Assembly (NCBI GenBank): GCA_014879445.1
Contig: JACSSC010000034.1
Span: 18,290 to 82,289 of the forward strand
From: Candidatus Competibacteraceae bacterium
Lineage (GTDB): Bacteria; Bacteroidota; Bacteroidia; CAIKAF01
Reading direction: 5' to 3'
Length of the DNA: 64,000 nucleotides
Shown here: piece by piece, positions 25,885-35,204 of the stretch
How the letters are laid out: the number at the start of each line of letters is the position of its first letter
How positions within the stretch are numbered: position 1 is the stretch's first letter
The notes under the pieces: generated by a model
What the model was told of the DNA's origin: nothing
Seen by the model: only the letters and a program-made list of their open reading frames with translations
The model's database searches: none
Translations under genes and position numbers: made by a program

Positions 25885-27837
25885 TTATTGCGCCCTGACC
25901 AATCTAAATGTGGTGCTGCTAACCGGCGTATCCCACTCCAGCAAATAAATTCCGGATGGCAATTCGTTAACCATAATCTCCGTTTGCCCTAATGAAAAAT
26001 CTACTTGCTTGTGCCACAATATTTGCCCATGCAGGTTTCGCAATATAAGTTCACAGATTCCTTGGCCTGGCTGCCATGTCAAGCGTGCCACATTCTCTGA
26101 TACAGGATTAGGATATAGAATTGCTGTTGTCGTTTCAGAATTTTCAAGCGCAGTAATAAAAATAAGTGACCCAACAATGTCGTAATTAGGATTAAACTTC
26201 ATGGAGTCAACTGATGCTGGTAGCGTTACCCAATACTCTTGCCCATTGCTGGTGTTTGAAAACCATATCAATGTATCTTGCCCACCGCACCAAAACTGTA
26301 TGGGCACCGGTAGTTCAAAAAAACTAACGGATGGATGAGTTGGCATCTGATTAAGCTTTATATATACAGTATTTGATGGATATTGCGACCAGTTAATCCA
26401 ATAAATAGGATGCCCCTGTCCTGCATACCAGTCATCAAAAAAATAGGTTAAATCAACGCCACTGGTGGCTTCTACATGTGTTTTAAAATCTTCCGTTGAT
26501 GCAAATCCAAATCGAAGATTGGGGTCGTGCAAATAATTGTATGTGCCTTGAAAAAATGCGGTGTCACCGATTGTCATTCGCAACATATGAAGCAACATTG
26601 CTCCTTTCGAATATGAAAGTCGTCCGTCAAAAATGCGCCATACATCAGTTGTGTCATCTACCTTCACAGATCCCCAGGGTACACTCATAATATAATTAAC
26701 TTGATTTTTCTTCCAAATAGGCCAATACAAATGGGGATAATTGTGCTCATAAACCATACCGGTTAGATATGTTGCAAATCCTTCATTAATCCAAATATCT
26801 TCCCAGGTTTTACAGGTAATGGTATTGCCAAACCACTGATGGGCTAATTCGTGGGCTATGATTTCATACCCAAAATGCCCCATCGAAGTCATTGTGGTAT
26901 GTTCCATCCCTCCACCAAATTCACAATGCATATGTCCGTACTTTTCATTATAAAAAGGATAAAGGCCAAAGCGTTGATTAAACATGGGCATCATTTCTTG
27001 TATCCGTTGTGTTTCGAGTTGAACATTAACCAAATCTTCAGGATATACATAATTCAACACTTCGATAGAGTCGGTTGGAGAATAGAGAATATAATCGGAA
27101 TATACAGCATAATTACTAACAGCAAATGCAACAAGATAGGCCGGAATTTTATATTTATGCTCCCATTGATAATATGCCCACGGCCCCGATACATATTCGC
27201 TGGTAAGTATGCCGTTGGCTCCAGCTCGGTATTGTGAGGGTGTACGAATCAACATGTGAACGGAATCAATTTTGTCGTTTAGCGATTGTTTACAAGGCCA
27301 CCAATGTTTAGCACCGTATGGCTCTGATAACGTCCAAGCCACAGGTACGCCATTATGTGATGAGGTGTCAAAACCTCCCAACGCTCCTGATGGTGGCGGC
27401 TCTCCTTGATAATATACTATAACTTCATAATATTGGGATGGAGTAAGGGTGAACGGCAAATCAATTTCAACACCATCATTTGTTGTTTGATTAAATACCA
27501 TCTGCTGATTCTGAAAAATGACTGAATCAACCGTAAGCTGGTATGACAAGTCGAAAACAATTTGGTTTACGCCGGATGTGATAGGTTTGAATCCCGACAA
27601 TACACTTCCTTTGATATAGTAAACGCCCGGATCCACTTCAAGATATAATGAATGAAAAACCAAATCATAGTTAATGGGGACAACCGATGCCGCATCCAAT
27701 GATGATGATAGTAGCTTTTTTGTTTCGGCACAACTAATATCTTCTAATGTTGATGGTAGATACACTTCTTGCTGTGCGTTTAATATAAATGATAAAAGGG
27801 TAAATGATAAAATAAAAAAACCGCGCTTCTGTTTCAT
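25885..27837 (-). CDS. Secreted M1-family metallopeptidase with T9SS type A sorting domain
   Basis: A 650-residue exported zinc aminopeptidase-like enzyme. Signal peptide (residues 1-21), then the M1 N-terminal beta domain (about 50-250) and the catalytic domain with HELAHQWFGN and downstream EGFATY (HExxH-x18-E). The substrate-binding motif is GGGMEHTTMT rather than the classic GAMEN; this H form occurs in secreted Bacteroidetes M1 enzymes. The C-terminus has YPNPVSENVARL followed by SGIYLLEWD and ends in RLVRAQ. It is 2 bp downstream of dnaG and probably co-transcribed. Confidence 0.92.
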   Translation of the reverse strand: MKQKRGFFILSFTLLSFILNAQQEVYLPSTLEDISCAETKKLLSSSLDAASVVPINYDLVFHSLYLEVDPGVYYIKGSVLSGFKPITSGVNQIVFDLSYQLTVDSVIFQNQQMVFNQTTNDGVEIDLPFTLTPSQYYEVIVYYQGEPPPSGALGGFDTSSHNGVPVAWTLSEPYGAKHWWPCKQSLNDKIDSVHMLIRTPSQYRAGANGILTSEYVSGPWAYYQWEHKYKIPAYLVAFAVSNYAVYSDYILYSPTDSIEVLNYVYPEDLVNVQLETQRIQEMMPMFNQRFGLYPFYNEKYGHMHCEFGGGMEHTTMTSMGHFGYEIIAHELAHQWFGNTITCKTWEDIWINEGFATYLTGMVYEHNYPHLYWPIWKKNQVNYIMSVPWGSVKVDDTTDVWRIFDGRLSYSKGAMLLHMLRMTIGDTAFFQGTYNYLHDPNLRFGFASTEDFKTHVEATSGVDLTYFFDDWYAGQGHPIYWINWSQYPSNTVYIKLNQMPTHPSVSFFELPVPIQFWCGGQDTLIWFSNTSNGQEYWVTLPASVDSMKFNPNYDIVGSLIFITALENSETTTAILYPNPVSENVARLTWQPGQGICELILRNLHGQILWHKQVDFSLGQTEIMVNELPSGIYLLEWDTPVSSTTFRLVRAQ

Positions 27838-27839
27838 GT

Positions 27840-29798
27840 TTATTTGGGATAAATGACTGTTGTTAAATCGTCTAATATGGTTTTTTTGATTGACTCAAGA
27901 TACTTAATGTTTTCAAGAATCTGTATTAATTCTTCCTCATTAACCGGTTCATTCAATTTGGATTTTTCCTTTTCAATAATTTGAATTAGCCGACGTGCTT
28001 TAAATTGATGAAGCGCTTCGAGTATTACATGATAAATAATATCTTTTTCCTTCGTGATATAAATTTTATACTTTTCTTCCCATTGAGGGCTTAACATATA
28101 GTGGGGGCTAATTAAATCTATAGCCGTCGTTCTTACCTCGTCGTCAACATGTCGAATAAAATACTGGTGAATTTGCTCAAGCGTATATTGAGGCATTAAC
28201 CTACGACACTCTTCAAAAATAATAGCATAAACCGGATGGTCCGGGAGAATTTCCTCTGTAATTAAGTCGGCACTTATGAAGTCAAAAACTGAATATGTAA
28301 TCAACTCATCTTCCCCCTCGTCGTTTTCCTGATGAAATTCAAGCATGTCGTGCCCATAATTAAGCATCAGGCGCAGCAACTCTCTTTCCTGGTCATATGA
28401 ATGAGTAACGATAGGATATATCTGTTCTGAGGGTTTTGTTTGTGCAGGTGATTGATCATTTTCTATCAACATCTCCGCCTCCGAAAGATTCTTTTTCAGA
28501 CGCTGTCTGCGCACTTTATTTAGTTCGTTGAACAAAACCGGCTCGTCCACCTGCATCAATTGTGCACATTGTTGTATATACAAGCTTCGCATAATCCCAT
28601 CGGGCACTATAGAAATACTTTGAACCATGTCTTTGATTACCGCCCCCTTTTTAATGGGATCGTTGCCGGCATCCTTCATCAACACATCTGCTTTGAAGCG
28701 AATAAAATCTTTTTTTTCCTTCTCAAGAAATGAAAACAAATCTTCTTTGTTCGATTTACGAGCAAACGAATCGGGGTCTTCTCCATCAGGAAACAAAACC
28801 ACCTGCACATGCATCCCCTCTTCCAATATCATATCAATACCCCTAAAGGATGCTTTAATGCCCGCTGCGTCACCATCAAACAAAACAGTAACCTGATTCG
28901 TATATCTCTTTATCAGATTGATTTGGCCTGTCGTGAGCGAAGTGCCAGAAGATGATACAACATTTTCTATTCCTGCCTGATGAAGAGAAATTACATCCGT
29001 GTAGCCCTCAACCAAAAAACAGTTGTTCTCTTTTACTATGCTGTTTCGGGCAAAGAAAAGGCCAAAAAGTGCCTGGCTTTTATTGTAAATTTCTGATTCA
29101 GGCGAGTTGATGTATTTGGGAATGTTCTTGTCGGCTTTTAATGTGCGCCCGCCAAATCCAATAACGCGCCCGGTGATGCTGTGAATGGGAAATATGACTC
29201 GGCCTCTTAGCACATCTACTTGTTTCTCACCAGACGACATTAATCCAGTGGCCTTGAGGTATTCTACTTTAAATCCGCGTTCGAGCGCCGATTGCGTAAA
29301 ATGCGTCCATTCATCCTGTGCATAGCCCAATTGAAACTTGCGAATGATCTCGTCAGAAAATCCACGTTCATGAAAATATGATAATCCGATGGCCTGCCCC
29401 TTTGAATCATTCCATAAATTATCTAAAAAAAATTGAGCAGCATATGACATTACTGTATAGAGAACTTCCTTTTGACTTTGCTCTTCTAGATATTGAGGCG
29501 AAGGTGTCGACTCTTCGATTTCAATATGATATTTCTTTGCTAAAAAACGCAGCGCTTCGGGATAGGTATAGTGTTCGTGTTCCATCACAAATTTAACGGA
29601 ATCGCCCGATGCGCCACAGCCAAAGCACTTATAAAACCCTTTGGCCGGCGAAACTGTAAATGATGGTGTGCGCTCATTGTGAAATGGGCATAATCCCAGT
29701 AAATTTGCGCCCCTCTTTTTTAGATTTATAAATTCCCCAACTACCTCGTCAATGCGAGCAGCATCCCGAATGCGCTCAATAGTTTCATTGCTTATCAT
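27840..29798 (-). CDS. dnaG: DNA primase
   Basis: Synthesises RNA primers for DNA replication. It is 652 residues long. The N-terminal CHC2 zinc domain has CPFHNERTPSF and CFGCGASGDS (about residues 38-66). The catalytic TOPRIM core has VEGYTDVISLHQAG and LFDGDAAG, and a helicase-binding C-terminal region follows. The start at 29798 is just 2 nt from the predicted transcription start of a well-spaced promoter (29805-29835), so the message may be almost leaderless. It is divergent from yjdM, and the M1 peptidase gene follows. Confidence 0.97.
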   Translation of the reverse strand: MISNETIERIRDAARIDEVVGEFINLKKRGANLLGLCPFHNERTPSFTVSPAKGFYKCFGCGASGDSVKFVMEHEHYTYPEALRFLAKKYHIEIEESTPSPQYLEEQSQKEVLYTVMSYAAQFFLDNLWNDSKGQAIGLSYFHERGFSDEIIRKFQLGYAQDEWTHFTQSALERGFKVEYLKATGLMSSGEKQVDVLRGRVIFPIHSITGRVIGFGGRTLKADKNIPKYINSPESEIYNKSQALFGLFFARNSIVKENNCFLVEGYTDVISLHQAGIENVVSSSGTSLTTGQINLIKRYTNQVTVLFDGDAAGIKASFRGIDMILEEGMHVQVVLFPDGEDPDSFARKSNKEDLFSFLEKEKKDFIRFKADVLMKDAGNDPIKKGAVIKDMVQSISIVPDGIMRSLYIQQCAQLMQVDEPVLFNELNKVRRQRLKKNLSEAEMLIENDQSPAQTKPSEQIYPIVTHSYDQERELLRLMLNYGHDMLEFHQENDEGEDELITYSVFDFISADLITEEILPDHPVYAIIFEECRRLMPQYTLEQIHQYFIRHVDDEVRTTAIDLISPHYMLSPQWEEKYKIYITKEKDIIYHVILEALHQFKARRLIQIIEKEKSKLNEPVNEEELIQILENIKYLESIKKTILDDLTTVIYPK

Positions 29799-29804
29799 AC
29801 CTTA

Positions 29805-29835
29805 CAAATTTAATATGATTTTTTGATTGAGCCAA
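29805..29835 (-). promoter_or_regulatory. Bacteroidetes-type promoter for dnaG
   Basis: On the minus strand: TTG (29835-29833), a 20-bp spacer, then TAAATTTG (29812-29805), a full -7 match. It sits directly before the ATG at 29798. Confidence 0.5.
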
Positions 29836-29840
29836 CTTGT

Positions 29841-29872
29841 TTCGTTCTGTTTATAAGATTTGATTACCTTTG
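29841..29872 (+). promoter_or_regulatory. Bacteroidetes-type promoter for yjdM
   Basis: TTCG (29841-29844), a 20-bp spacer, then TACCTTTG (29865-29872), a full -7 match and a one-mismatch -33 box. It faces away from the dnaG promoter in the same 138-bp gap. Confidence 0.45.
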
Positions 29873-29936
29873 ATAATTGTCGCAATAGCTAGATTATAAT
29901 AAAAAGCGTTTTGAAAATTATTCAATATAAAATATC

Positions 29937-30278
29937 ATGTCGGAAGAAATGAAAGCGTGTCCGCAATGTGAATCCCCTTACGGATATGCAAAAAATAATG
30001 AGCTTTACACCTGCCCTGAATGTGGAAATGAATGGAATCCGAAAACCATTGAAGCGGATGATAACCATTGGGTAAAAGACGCCAATGGAAATATTCTTCA
30101 AAATGGTGACTCGGTGATTATTGTTAAAGATTTACCGGTAAAAGGGGCTGCTAAATCTATCAAATCGGGCACTAAGGTCAAAAATATTCGACTTACAGAT
30201 GGTGATCATAACATCGACTGTAAAATAGATGGTTTCGGGGCAATGGCCTTGAAATCTGAATTTGTTCGAAAGGCATAA
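29937..30278 (+). CDS. yjdM: YjdM (PhnA-type) zinc-ribbon protein
   Basis: A 113-residue protein with an N-terminal zinc ribbon ([10 protein letters not shown] and CPECGNEW, residues 8-31) and the conserved C-terminal domain from [21 protein letters not shown] through [13 protein letters not shown]. The older name, alkylphosphonate utilisation protein PhnA, is misleading, since members are not phosphonoacetate hydrolases and their role is unclear. It is a single gene with its own promoter, convergent with the epimerase gene. Confidence 0.93.
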   Translation: MSEEMKACPQCESPYGYAKNNELYTCPECGNEWNPKTIEADDNHWVKDANGNILQNGDSVIIVKDLPVKGAAKSIKSGTKVKNIRLTDGDHNIDCKIDGFGAMALKSEFVRKA

Positions 30279-30333
30279 CGCAAATTTTAAATGTATTGAT
30301 AAAACAATTAAAGCTTAGTGTGTGTTATACACT

Positions 30334-31260
30334 TTAAGTGATTTTGCAACTTGCGTTTTTTAATAGATCTGCAATGGCTGATTCAAGATGTGTATAAGAA
30401 AATTCAAACCCTGCTTGCTGTATTTTTTCTGCTGAAACCCCTGTGTCTGACAATACTAAATCGGCCTGATCGCCGAGCATCATGCGTATAATAAACGATG
30501 GCACCCCAACGGGTAGAAAAGGTTTTTTCATCTCTTTGGCAATGGTTTTCATCAGGTGTGCCTGCGTTGTTATCTCTGGAGAAACCAAATTGTATATTCC
30601 ATGCATTTCTTTGCTTAAAACCGCCATTCCCATAGCACAACACAAATCAGTAATATGTATCCATGGCAATCTCTGTTTGCCACTCCCAATGGATGACCCA
30701 ATCATATAGCGAACCGGTGTGATAAATTTTTCAAGCACTCCCCCGTCAGCCGACAAAACCATCCCTAACCTGAAAATTATCCAAGGCACAGGATTTACTT
30801 TTTGTGTTTCATTTTCCCACCCTTGACATACTTCTGCCATAAAATCACTCCCCGGCCTATCCGTTTCGACATACAGCCCATCTTCTGGCCCGTCGCCGTA
30901 ATAACCCACGCCTGATACGGCAATGAGCTTTTGTAATGATGTGCAACGGGCTTGTATTTGCTGAATAAGCAAACGCGTACCTCCCCACCGGCTTTCTTTA
31001 ATTTCCTTTTTTCGGGCAAAAGTCCATGATCCTTTGCCCACATTGGCTCCAGCCAAGTGGATAATCATATCGGCTTGTTCCAATGCGCCTGGCTCAATAC
31101 TTGATGATGAAATGTCCCAAACATATTCTTGTACTCCTTTCAGTCCGTAACGTGTTCGGCCCAAATGACTGACCGGATATTTTTGAGAAATAAAATAATT
31201 TGTCAGCGCTGTGCCTATCAGTCCAGATGCTCCCGTTATGAGAATATGCGGTTTTGTCAT
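30334..31260 (-). CDS. TIGR01777-family SDR epimerase (YfcH-like)
   Basis: A 308-residue NAD(P)-binding protein of the atypical SDR family. The Rossmann motif is ITGASGLIGTAL (residues 7-18), followed by IIHLAGANVGKGSWT, the SRWGGTRLL helix, SGVGYYGD, FRLGMVLSADGGVLEK, LPWIHITD and a C-terminal DUF1731-like segment. Family members (YfcH, plant SulA) have no well-defined substrate; some relate to cell division. The transcript leader carries a hairpin (31285-31305). It is divergent from the M20 dipeptidase. Confidence 0.9.
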   Translation of the reverse strand: MTKPHILITGASGLIGTALTNYFISQKYPVSHLGRTRYGLKGVQEYVWDISSSSIEPGALEQADMIIHLAGANVGKGSWTFARKKEIKESRWGGTRLLIQQIQARCTSLQKLIAVSGVGYYGDGPEDGLYVETDRPGSDFMAEVCQGWENETQKVNPVPWIIFRLGMVLSADGGVLEKFITPVRYMIGSSIGSGKQRLPWIHITDLCCAMGMAVLSKEMHGIYNLVSPEITTQAHLMKTIAKEMKKPFLPVGVPSFIIRMMLGDQADLVLSDTGVSAEKIQQAGFEFSYTHLESAIADLLKNASCKIT

Positions 31261-31284
31261 AATATGATCTTAACAAATATTTGG

Positions 31285-31305
31285 ATACAAGGTTCGGCCT
31301 TGTAT
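31285..31305 (-). promoter_or_regulatory. Stem-loop in the epimerase leader, next to repeated CCTTGTA
   Basis: ATACAAGG (31285-31292) pairs perfectly with CCTTGTAT (31298-31305) over a 5-base loop. A -7 box for the epimerase (TAACTTTG, minus strand, 31316-31323) places the hairpin in the 5' leader. CCTTGTA recurs at 31361-31367, near the divergent dipeptidase start. Confidence 0.35.
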
Positions 31306-31394
31306 GAGTCATTTGCAAAGTTATAAGACAATAATCTGATGATTTTTTCGGATACTTGTACCTTGTAAAGTTAAACAACAAATAGTTTAGGAAT

Positions 31395-32768
31395 ATGGAA
31401 AACACGCTAAGTTTTATTAATCAACACAAAGACCGATTTTTGGAAGAGTTGTTTGCATTGCTTCGCATCCCTTCTATCAGTGCCGATCCGGCCTATAAGC
31501 AGGATATGATAACAACCGCCGAATATGTGAAGAAAAAACTTGAAGAAGCCGGCGCCGATAAGGTTGAAGTTTGCTCAACACCCGGCCATCCAATCGTGTA
31601 TGGTGAAAAAATATTAGATCCCAACTTGCCTACAGTTTTGGTTTATGGGCATTATGACGTGCAGCCCGTTGTTCCTTTAGAATTATGGACTACTCCTCCC
31701 TTCGAACCTACTATACGAAATGAAAGGGTATATGCCAGAGGCGCTTGTGACGATAAAGGCCAGGTTTATATGCATATAAAAGCTTTTGAGGCCATGATGA
31801 AAACAAACTCGCTGCCCTGTAATGTGAAATTTATGATTGAAGGTGAAGAAGAGACCGGATCTTCCAACTTGGGCCCATTTTGTGTGGCCAACAAAGAAAA
31901 ATTAAAGTCCGATGTTATTCTCATTTCCGACACTTCTATGATTGCTAACGACACGCCGTCTATTGATGTTGGCTTGCGTGGTTTAAGTTATGTTGAGGTA
32001 TCCGTTACAGGCCCCAACCGCGACCTGCATTCGGGCGTATATGGTGGAGCTGTTGCCAATCCAATCAACATATTGGCAAAAATGATTGCTTCAATGCACG
32101 ACGAAAATAATCACATTACCATTCCGGGTTTTTATGATGATGTGGTGGAATTGTCAACTGAAGAACGTGCAGAAATGGCAAAAGCTCCTTTTGATATTTC
32201 TGCTTATAAAAAAGATCTTGAAGTAGCTGATGTATGGGGAGAAAACGGATACAGCGTTATTGAAAGAACCGGCATTCGCCCTACACTTGATGTGAATGGA
32301 ATTTGGGGCGGATATACCGGCGAAGGTTCAAAAACCGTTTTGCCCTCTAAAAGCTTCGCTAAAATTTCAATGCGTTTGGTTCCTAATCAATCTTCTGAAA
32401 AAATTACCAAACTCTTTACGGATTATTTTACAAGCATCGCTCCTCCAAGCGTAAGGGTTGAAGTTCATCCACACCATGGTGGCGATCCGGTAGTAACACC
32501 TACCGACTCACTCGAATTTCAAGCTGCCAGCATGGCCATGGAAAAAACTTTTGGCAAAAAACCTATACCTACCCGAGGAGGTGGCAGCATCCCTATTGTA
32601 GCATTGTTCGAACGAGAATTGGGCACTAAATCCGTTTTAATGGGCTTCGGTTTAGACGAGGATGGATTACATTCTCCAAACGAGAGTTATGGACTTTTTA
32701 ATTTTTACAAAGGGATTGAAACCATCCCTTATTTCTTCCGATACTATACTGATCTGAAAAAGCAATAA
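31395..32768 (+). CDS. M20-family dipeptidase
   Basis: A 457-residue zinc metallopeptidase of the M20 family (carnosinase/CNDP-like dipeptidases). The metal-binding and catalytic segments are VYGHYDVQPV (around residue 82), ARGACDDKGQ with the bridging Asp, and EGEEETGSSN with the general-base Glu-Glu pair. A later His lies in RDLHSGVYGG, in the dimerisation domain, and the C-terminal region has GLDEDGLHSPNE. No signal peptide is present, so it is probably cytoplasmic and acts on peptides taken up by the cell. The LEA14-like lipoprotein starts 3 bp after its stop. Confidence 0.93.
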   Translation: MENTLSFINQHKDRFLEELFALLRIPSISADPAYKQDMITTAEYVKKKLEEAGADKVEVCSTPGHPIVYGEKILDPNLPTVLVYGHYDVQPVVPLELWTTPPFEPTIRNERVYARGACDDKGQVYMHIKAFEAMMKTNSLPCNVKFMIEGEEETGSSNLGPFCVANKEKLKSDVILISDTSMIANDTPSIDVGLRGLSYVEVSVTGPNRDLHSGVYGGAVANPINILAKMIASMHDENNHITIPGFYDDVVELSTEERAEMAKAPFDISAYKKDLEVADVWGENGYSVIERTGIRPTLDVNGIWGGYTGEGSKTVLPSKSFAKISMRLVPNQSSEKITKLFTDYFTSIAPPSVRVEVHPHHGGDPVVTPTDSLEFQAASMAMEKTFGKKPIPTRGGGSIPIVALFERELGTKSVLMGFGLDEDGLHSPNESYGLFNFYKGIETIPYFFRYYTDLKKQ

Positions 32769-32771
32769 CGC

Positions 32772-33239
32772 GTGAATAAAATTCGGCTTGCATTGATAAT
32801 CTGTCTGCTTAGTTGGACCGGTTGCAAAATAGCTGCGCCAACATTTGATGGATTGAGAAATGCTCGTATGGTAACGGGCTCGAAAGGGGAATTGGGCGTT
32901 GAGGCAGAATTAAAAATTACAAATCCTAACAAATTTGGGTTTTCTCTGAAAAAAATAAATGCTGAAGTGTGGCTTAGTAATGCTCATTTGGGTCGAGTAT
33001 GGCTTTATAAAAAAATTAAGATAAAACGCCAATCGTCCGATTTTCACCGTATTAGATTACTAACTGACGGAACAACTGCCGGAACAATAATGAACCAAAT
33101 TACATCAATATTTTCAGGAAGCCCCACCCTGCAAATCAAAGGTAATGCCGTTGCTCAAGTTTGTATTTTTAGAAAAAAATTTGCATTTGACCAAGCAGAA
33201 AAATTGCCGAGAAGTTCCTTCCAAATTCCAGGATTTTAA
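32772..33239 (+). CDS. LEA type 2-like lipoprotein
   Basis: A 155-residue predicted lipoprotein starting at GTG 32772: signal IRLALIICLLSWTGC (lipobox WTGC near residue 18), then a LEA14/WHy-like beta domain with VEAELKITNPNKFGFSLKKINAEVWLSN. Such domains are structural, and no enzymatic role is known. It follows the dipeptidase by 3 bp and overlaps the convergent LuxR-HTH gene by 4 bp. Confidence 0.78.
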   Translation: MNKIRLALIICLLSWTGCKIAAPTFDGLRNARMVTGSKGELGVEAELKITNPNKFGFSLKKINAEVWLSNAHLGRVWLYKKIKIKRQSSDFHRIRLLTDGTTAGTIMNQITSIFSGSPTLQIKGNAVAQVCIFRKKFAFDQAEKLPRSSFQIPGF

Positions 33240-33463
33240 GCCCAGCGACCTTTATCCTTTTCTTCAAGATATAATGCCAGCAATGCTGATGTGTTGCGAC
33301 AATGGGTTTTTTTTAAAATGCGACGACGATGTGTATCTACGGTGTGCCTACTTATTCCTAGCATTTCAGCTATGTCTTTGCTTCGTTTACGATTCATAAG
33401 GTGCATAAAAATTTCGTCTTCGCGCTGTGAGAGTGGCATTTGGAGGATTAGTTTTCTTTCCAT
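33236..33463 (-). CDS. Solitary LuxR/FixJ-type HTH DNA-binding protein
   Basis: A 75-residue protein consisting almost only of a LuxR-type HTH domain: LSQREDEIF, RKRSKDIAEMLGIS, RHTVDTHRRRILKKTHC, and a C-terminal EKDKGRWA. The conserved Glu, Val, His and Leu positions of the fold are kept. No receiver or ligand domain is present, so it may be constitutively able to bind DNA or act with a partner. Its gene overlaps the end of the LEA14-like gene by 4 bp on the other strand. A decayed relative lies at 261-482. Confidence 0.82.
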   Translation of the reverse strand: MERKLILQMPLSQREDEIFMHLMNRKRSKDIAEMLGISRHTVDTHRRRILKKTHCRNTSALLALYLEEKDKGRWA

Positions 33464-33728
33464 TCTTTTTGATTATGTGGATGTTATTAGATATTGTGCG
33501 ACGTGATTTGTCTTACAAGCGCTGATTCTGCTTAATAAACCAATCGCTTACAAAATAATATTATTATTTTTTTTTTTACAATACTCATTTTTTAAACAAA
33601 TAACAACGCTATTGAACTTGTTAAAGTATTCAACCATTTATTTAGCAACCTAATGAAGGGATGATAAAAAAAAGTAAATTTCTAAATCGGGCTTGCTTGT
33701 TTCATTTCAGCCATTTATCTTCGTTGCC
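33464..33728. other. AT-rich intergenic region between HTH gene and cysS
   Basis: This 265-bp stretch separates divergent genes and is strongly AT-rich, with a long T run near 33570. It must hold the promoter of the HTH gene, though no full TAnnTTTG was found on the minus strand. For cysS, TTG (33693-33695), 20 bp and TATCTTCG (33716-33723) form a plausible promoter with one -7 mismatch. No RNA gene or ORF is convincing. Confidence 0.4.
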
Positions 33729-35204
33729 ATGTCAAACGAACTGTATATATATAATTCACTAACCCGCGAAAAACAATTATTTAATCCGCTCAACCCTCCT
33801 TTTGTCGGCATGTATGTTTGTGGCCCAACTGTTTATAATGAAGTACATCTCGGCAATCTTCGAACATTTATTTCTTTCGATTTGATTTATCGCTGGCTTA
33901 CTGTCTTGGGTTACAAAGTACGATATGTGCGTAATATTACAGATGTTGGCCACTTGGAAAACGATGCGGATGAGGGCGAAGATAAGATCTCTCAACGAGC
34001 ACGATTAGAACAACTCGAACCTATGGAAATCGTACAAAAATATACAAATCGTTTTCATGAAGTATTGAATGTTTTTCGCTGTATTCCTCCATCTATTGAA
34101 CCAACAGCTACAGGGCACCTCATTGAACAAATCGATTTGATTCGAATTATCTTATCAAAAGGATTTGCATACGAAGTCAATGGGTCTGTATATTTTGACG
34201 TAAAAAAATACGCCGAATATTATAATTATGGTGTTTTGTCTGGTCGAAATATCGAAGAATTGCTTAGTGGAACACGCGACCTAGATGGTCAAGAAGAAAA
34301 AAGAAATCCACTAGACTTTGCCCTATGGAAAAAGGCGGGCGCAACTCATATCATGCGATGGCCTTCCCCTTGGGGCGAAGGATTTCCCGGATGGCATCTC
34401 GAGTGTTCTGCCATGAGCACCAAATATCTCGGCACTACTTTTGACATACACGGAGGCGGTATGGACCTGAAATTCCCTCATCATGAATGTGAAATTGCGC
34501 AACACTGTGCTGCTCACGAAAATGCGCCTGTTAATTATTGGATTCATGGCAATATGCTTACTCTCAATGGAAAAAAAATGAGTAAGTCAGATGGAAATTT
34601 TGTGCTTCCTTTCGACCTGACAAATGGCACTCCTCCATTAGTTGACAAACCCTATTCTCCCTTGTCCGTTCGTTTTTTTATGCTTCAAGCCCATTATGGA
34701 AGTACGCTTGACTTATCAATGGAGGCCTTAAGTGCTTCCGATAAAGCTTTCAGGCGGCTTCAGCAAGCAATAAAGGATGTCGCAACAATCTCTCCAGGCG
34801 CAACCGCAAGTGATTTTGATGCACAGGAATGGGCCAACAACTGTAAATCGGCTATGAACGATGATTTTAATTCTCCTATTCTCATCGCTCACCTCTTTGA
34901 TGCCGTTAAAATAGTGAATGCTTGCAAAGACAAAAAACGTAGCCTCGACGCTCTTCAGTTAACTATACTCAAAGACAATCTAAACCTGTATTTTTATCAG
35001 GTCCTCGGATTAGATAACCCCGAATCCGCATCCTCACAAACGGAACTATTGGATGGCGTTATGAACTTAATTCTCGACCTGCGAAAAGCAGCAAGAGAAC
35101 AGAAGGATTGGAACACTTCAGACAAAATTCGCAACACCCTCCAATCTTTAGATATTGTAATTAAAGACGGAAAAGACGGCAGCACATGGCAAATCAACAA
35201 CTAA
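33729..35204 (+). CDS. cysS: Cysteinyl-tRNA synthetase
   Basis: Class I aminoacyl-tRNA synthetase charging tRNA-Cys. It has 491 residues from ATG 33729. Zinc and HIGH region: [19 protein letters not shown] (about 28-46). Further zinc ligands lie in HLECSAMS and HHECEIAQ, and the KMSKS loop is [10 protein letters not shown]. The frame extends upstream to TTG 33693, but homologues begin at the equivalent of [13 protein letters not shown], and a promoter-like element ends at 33723. The M28 lipoprotein gene overlaps its 3' end by 19 bp. Confidence 0.97.
   Translation: MSNELYIYNSLTREKQLFNPLNPPFVGMYVCGPTVYNEVHLGNLRTFISFDLIYRWLTVLGYKVRYVRNITDVGHLENDADEGEDKISQRARLEQLEPMEIVQKYTNRFHEVLNVFRCIPPSIEPTATGHLIEQIDLIRIILSKGFAYEVNGSVYFDVKKYAEYYNYGVLSGRNIEELLSGTRDLDGQEEKRNPLDFALWKKAGATHIMRWPSPWGEGFPGWHLECSAMSTKYLGTTFDIHGGGMDLKFPHHECEIAQHCAAHENAPVNYWIHGNMLTLNGKKMSKSDGNFVLPFDLTNGTPPLVDKPYSPLSVRFFMLQAHYGSTLDLSMEALSASDKAFRRLQQAIKDVATISPGATASDFDAQEWANNCKSAMNDDFNSPILIAHLFDAVKIVNACKDKKRSLDALQLTILKDNLNLYFYQVLGLDNPESASSQTELLDGVMNLILDLRKAAREQKDWNTSDKIRNTLQSLDIVIKDGKDGSTWQINN

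Noticed and set aside
26850..26935. GGGMEH in the M1 peptidase as a lost exopeptidase motif
   Set aside because: The His form is usual in secreted Bacteroidetes M1 enzymes, and the zinc motif is intact.
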